Assembly: GCA_963978545.1 (NCBI GenBank)
Contig: OZ021729.1
Span: forward strand, 82,192,670 to 82,256,669
Reading direction: 5' to 3'
Source: Linyphia triangularis
Lineage: Eukaryota; Arthropoda; Arachnida; Araneae; Linyphiidae
DNA: 64,000 nt
A program made the position numbers and the translations under genes. This document shows, piece after piece, positions 62,816 through 64,000 of the stretch. The notes under the pieces were generated by a model that was not told the DNA's origin, searched no databases, and saw nothing but the letters and a program-made list of their open reading frames with translations. Position 1 is the first letter of the stretch. The number at the start of each line of letters is the position of its first letter.

Positions 62816-63054
62816 TATACTAAACTCCAACTTAACTTGACATCACTGATAGATCTTCACCGTGCTCATAGGCAATTAATCCATTTTAGCGGAGTGAAGA
62901 CATAATGTTCGCCAAACCTTATAGCCTTTTGTTCTCTACAGGGTTGTGGTTTGGCGAACATTATGCGTTCAGGCCGCCAAAATGGATTAAATGCCTATGA
63001 GCACTGTGACGATCTACCTGCTAGTGATGTCAAGTTAAGTTGAAGTTTAGTATA
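62816..63054. mobile_element. Palindromic foldback element P, copy 3
   Basis: TATACTAAACTCCAACTTAA and its inverse bound it. It is inserted immediately inside the left terminus of element T. Confidence 0.9.
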
Positions 63055-63270
63055 GCCAAGTGCATTTATAAGCTATTTTCCATAAAACCTTGACATTTGG
63101 TGAGTAGGTACGAATAAGATCACTTAATGAAATGGTATAAATTGTTTTCATTTAATGTCTATCAATTACAAATGAAAATTGAAATACCAAAATATATAAC
63201 CAGATGGAACCACAGCATATGCAACGTACAATTCCCGCATTTTTTTAAAAAACGAATGAAATTAATATAT

Positions 63271-63678
63271 TTATGAAGAATCTTTTTCTGATTCCAAATA
63301 TTTAAACAAAAGCTCTTTACAAAAAAAAAATGGTTTTTTAAATATTAAGAAAAGAAAATGCCCTACAATCGAGCCAAAACCAGTCCGATCAAAACATTCA
63401 ACAAAATCCGTGACGTCAAGAGATCCCATTGTTTCTATGGTTATCATGAGGTTTCTACCAAACAGTTGGCGTTGGTATACCGTTGCCATATCCCTTACAG
63501 GTTGGCGCGATTGGCGAGAAACTTGCAAAACTGGTTTCCGCTGCCGCATTTCAAGCCAAGATGTTTGGGAAGCATCGACGTCACATTCAATTCGAGCCAA
63601 GTGAATCGTTTTCTCGCCAACGTCTAACAACGGAACTTTGATTGCAAATTTTTGATTGCAAAAATTTAAAAAGTGCAT
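63271..63678 (-). other. GC-richer open segment of unknown nature
   Basis: Within AT-rich DNA, about 63360-63630 is near half GC and open in long frames on both strands. The minus frame includes LLDVGEKTIHLARIECDVD and RDMATVYQRQLFGRNL and has protein-like composition. The plus frame (63358-63627) is also plausible. No family is recognised and no splice signals were settled. A captured gene fragment inside element T or a conserved non-coding block are both possible. Confidence 0.25.
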
Positions 63679-64000
63679 TGAGCAGAAATTTTTGTGTTAA
63701 TTGCCTTTTCGAAACATTTAGAATTGAATAAAAAAAATAATAATAATAATAATAAAATGTGGCATTTGCCCATTAACATACGGATTTTAAATATAAAATA
63801 AAATTACATTAGAAGCTATTTTCGAGTTTTTTAATTTATGTCATATCATTAAGTTATCATTTTGTATCTATACTTATCGAATTTCGAGGTGTTTATAAAA
63901 AGTAGATTCTAAATGAACCAGACTAGAAGATTGTACCATAGCGATTATAGGAATGATCCTTGCTATGAATTCCCCTTAAATTAGCAATTGTTTGTTACGC

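Larger units (their letters stand above)
62640..63990. mobile_element. Inverted-repeat element T, third copy, with nested insertions
   Basis: The left terminus CCCTATACTCGCTATCTTAC near 62790 and the right terminus AGAAGATTGTACCATAGCGA near 63927 are inverted, matching elements at 21478 and 28245. The arms extend outward through AGAGGAACTTCTAGTAAAAT. Element P (62816) and a GC-richer block (63360-63630) lie inside. Confidence 0.6.

Overview
The window reads as animal nuclear DNA, most likely from an arthropod or another invertebrate. It is AT-rich, has no bacterial-style operons, and carries interrupted coding sequence, tRNA-derived SINEs with target-site duplications, Helitrons, several hAT-like elements, and long (TA)n, (GGTT)n and 30-bp arrays. 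I cannot name the species from the sequence alone.

Only one piece of a cellular gene can be supported. It is the first coding exon of a vesicular monoamine transporter (SLC18/Vmat family) on the minus strand at 6165-6303, with a clean acceptor, start codon and phase-1 donor. Its remaining exons would lie to the left of base 1. Most of the window is therefore upstream of that start codon and could be 5' intron or intergenic DNA. Three short GC-richer islands carry promoter-like motif clusters and may mark other transcription starts: about 40.93-41.47 kb (ETS, YY1/TISU-like and CRE), about 52.62-53.72 kb (CCAAT boxes and a palindromic X-box), and about 55.15-55.32 kb (CCAAT and GTCACGTGAC).

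The rest is a dense, nested repeat landscape. 1-1.4 kb: tandemly amplified ends of an hAT-like element. 7-16.5 kb: Rep-X and Rep-Y repeats (my labels for two unclassified dispersed families), a complete non-autonomous Helitron, SINEs with visible target-site duplications (TSDs), a giant (TA)n palindrome, a (GGTT)n array that is the expanded tail of a truncated SINE, and a TTAA-flanked miniature element. 16.5-29.9 kb: a tandem duplication of about 6 kb whose copies are separated by large foldback elements and carry private later insertions. 31.5-34.1 kb and 39.5-40.3 kb: two hAT elements with perfect 8-bp TSDs, the first inside a short direct duplication. 34.5-36.4 kb: a 61-unit 30-bp minisatellite with zoned variants. 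46.3-49.2 kb: a rearranged DNA transposon with a decayed transposase between inverted arms of about 1 kb. 54-64 kb: more SINEs, Rep-X/Rep-Y copies and foldback elements, plus one GC-richer open segment of unknown nature near the right edge.

No CRISPR array, rRNA or functional tRNA gene is visible. The tRNA-like sequences are SINE heads. Family assignments rest on termini, TSDs and recognised peptide motifs read by eye. Boundaries of Rep-X, Rep-Y and the foldback elements are approximate.
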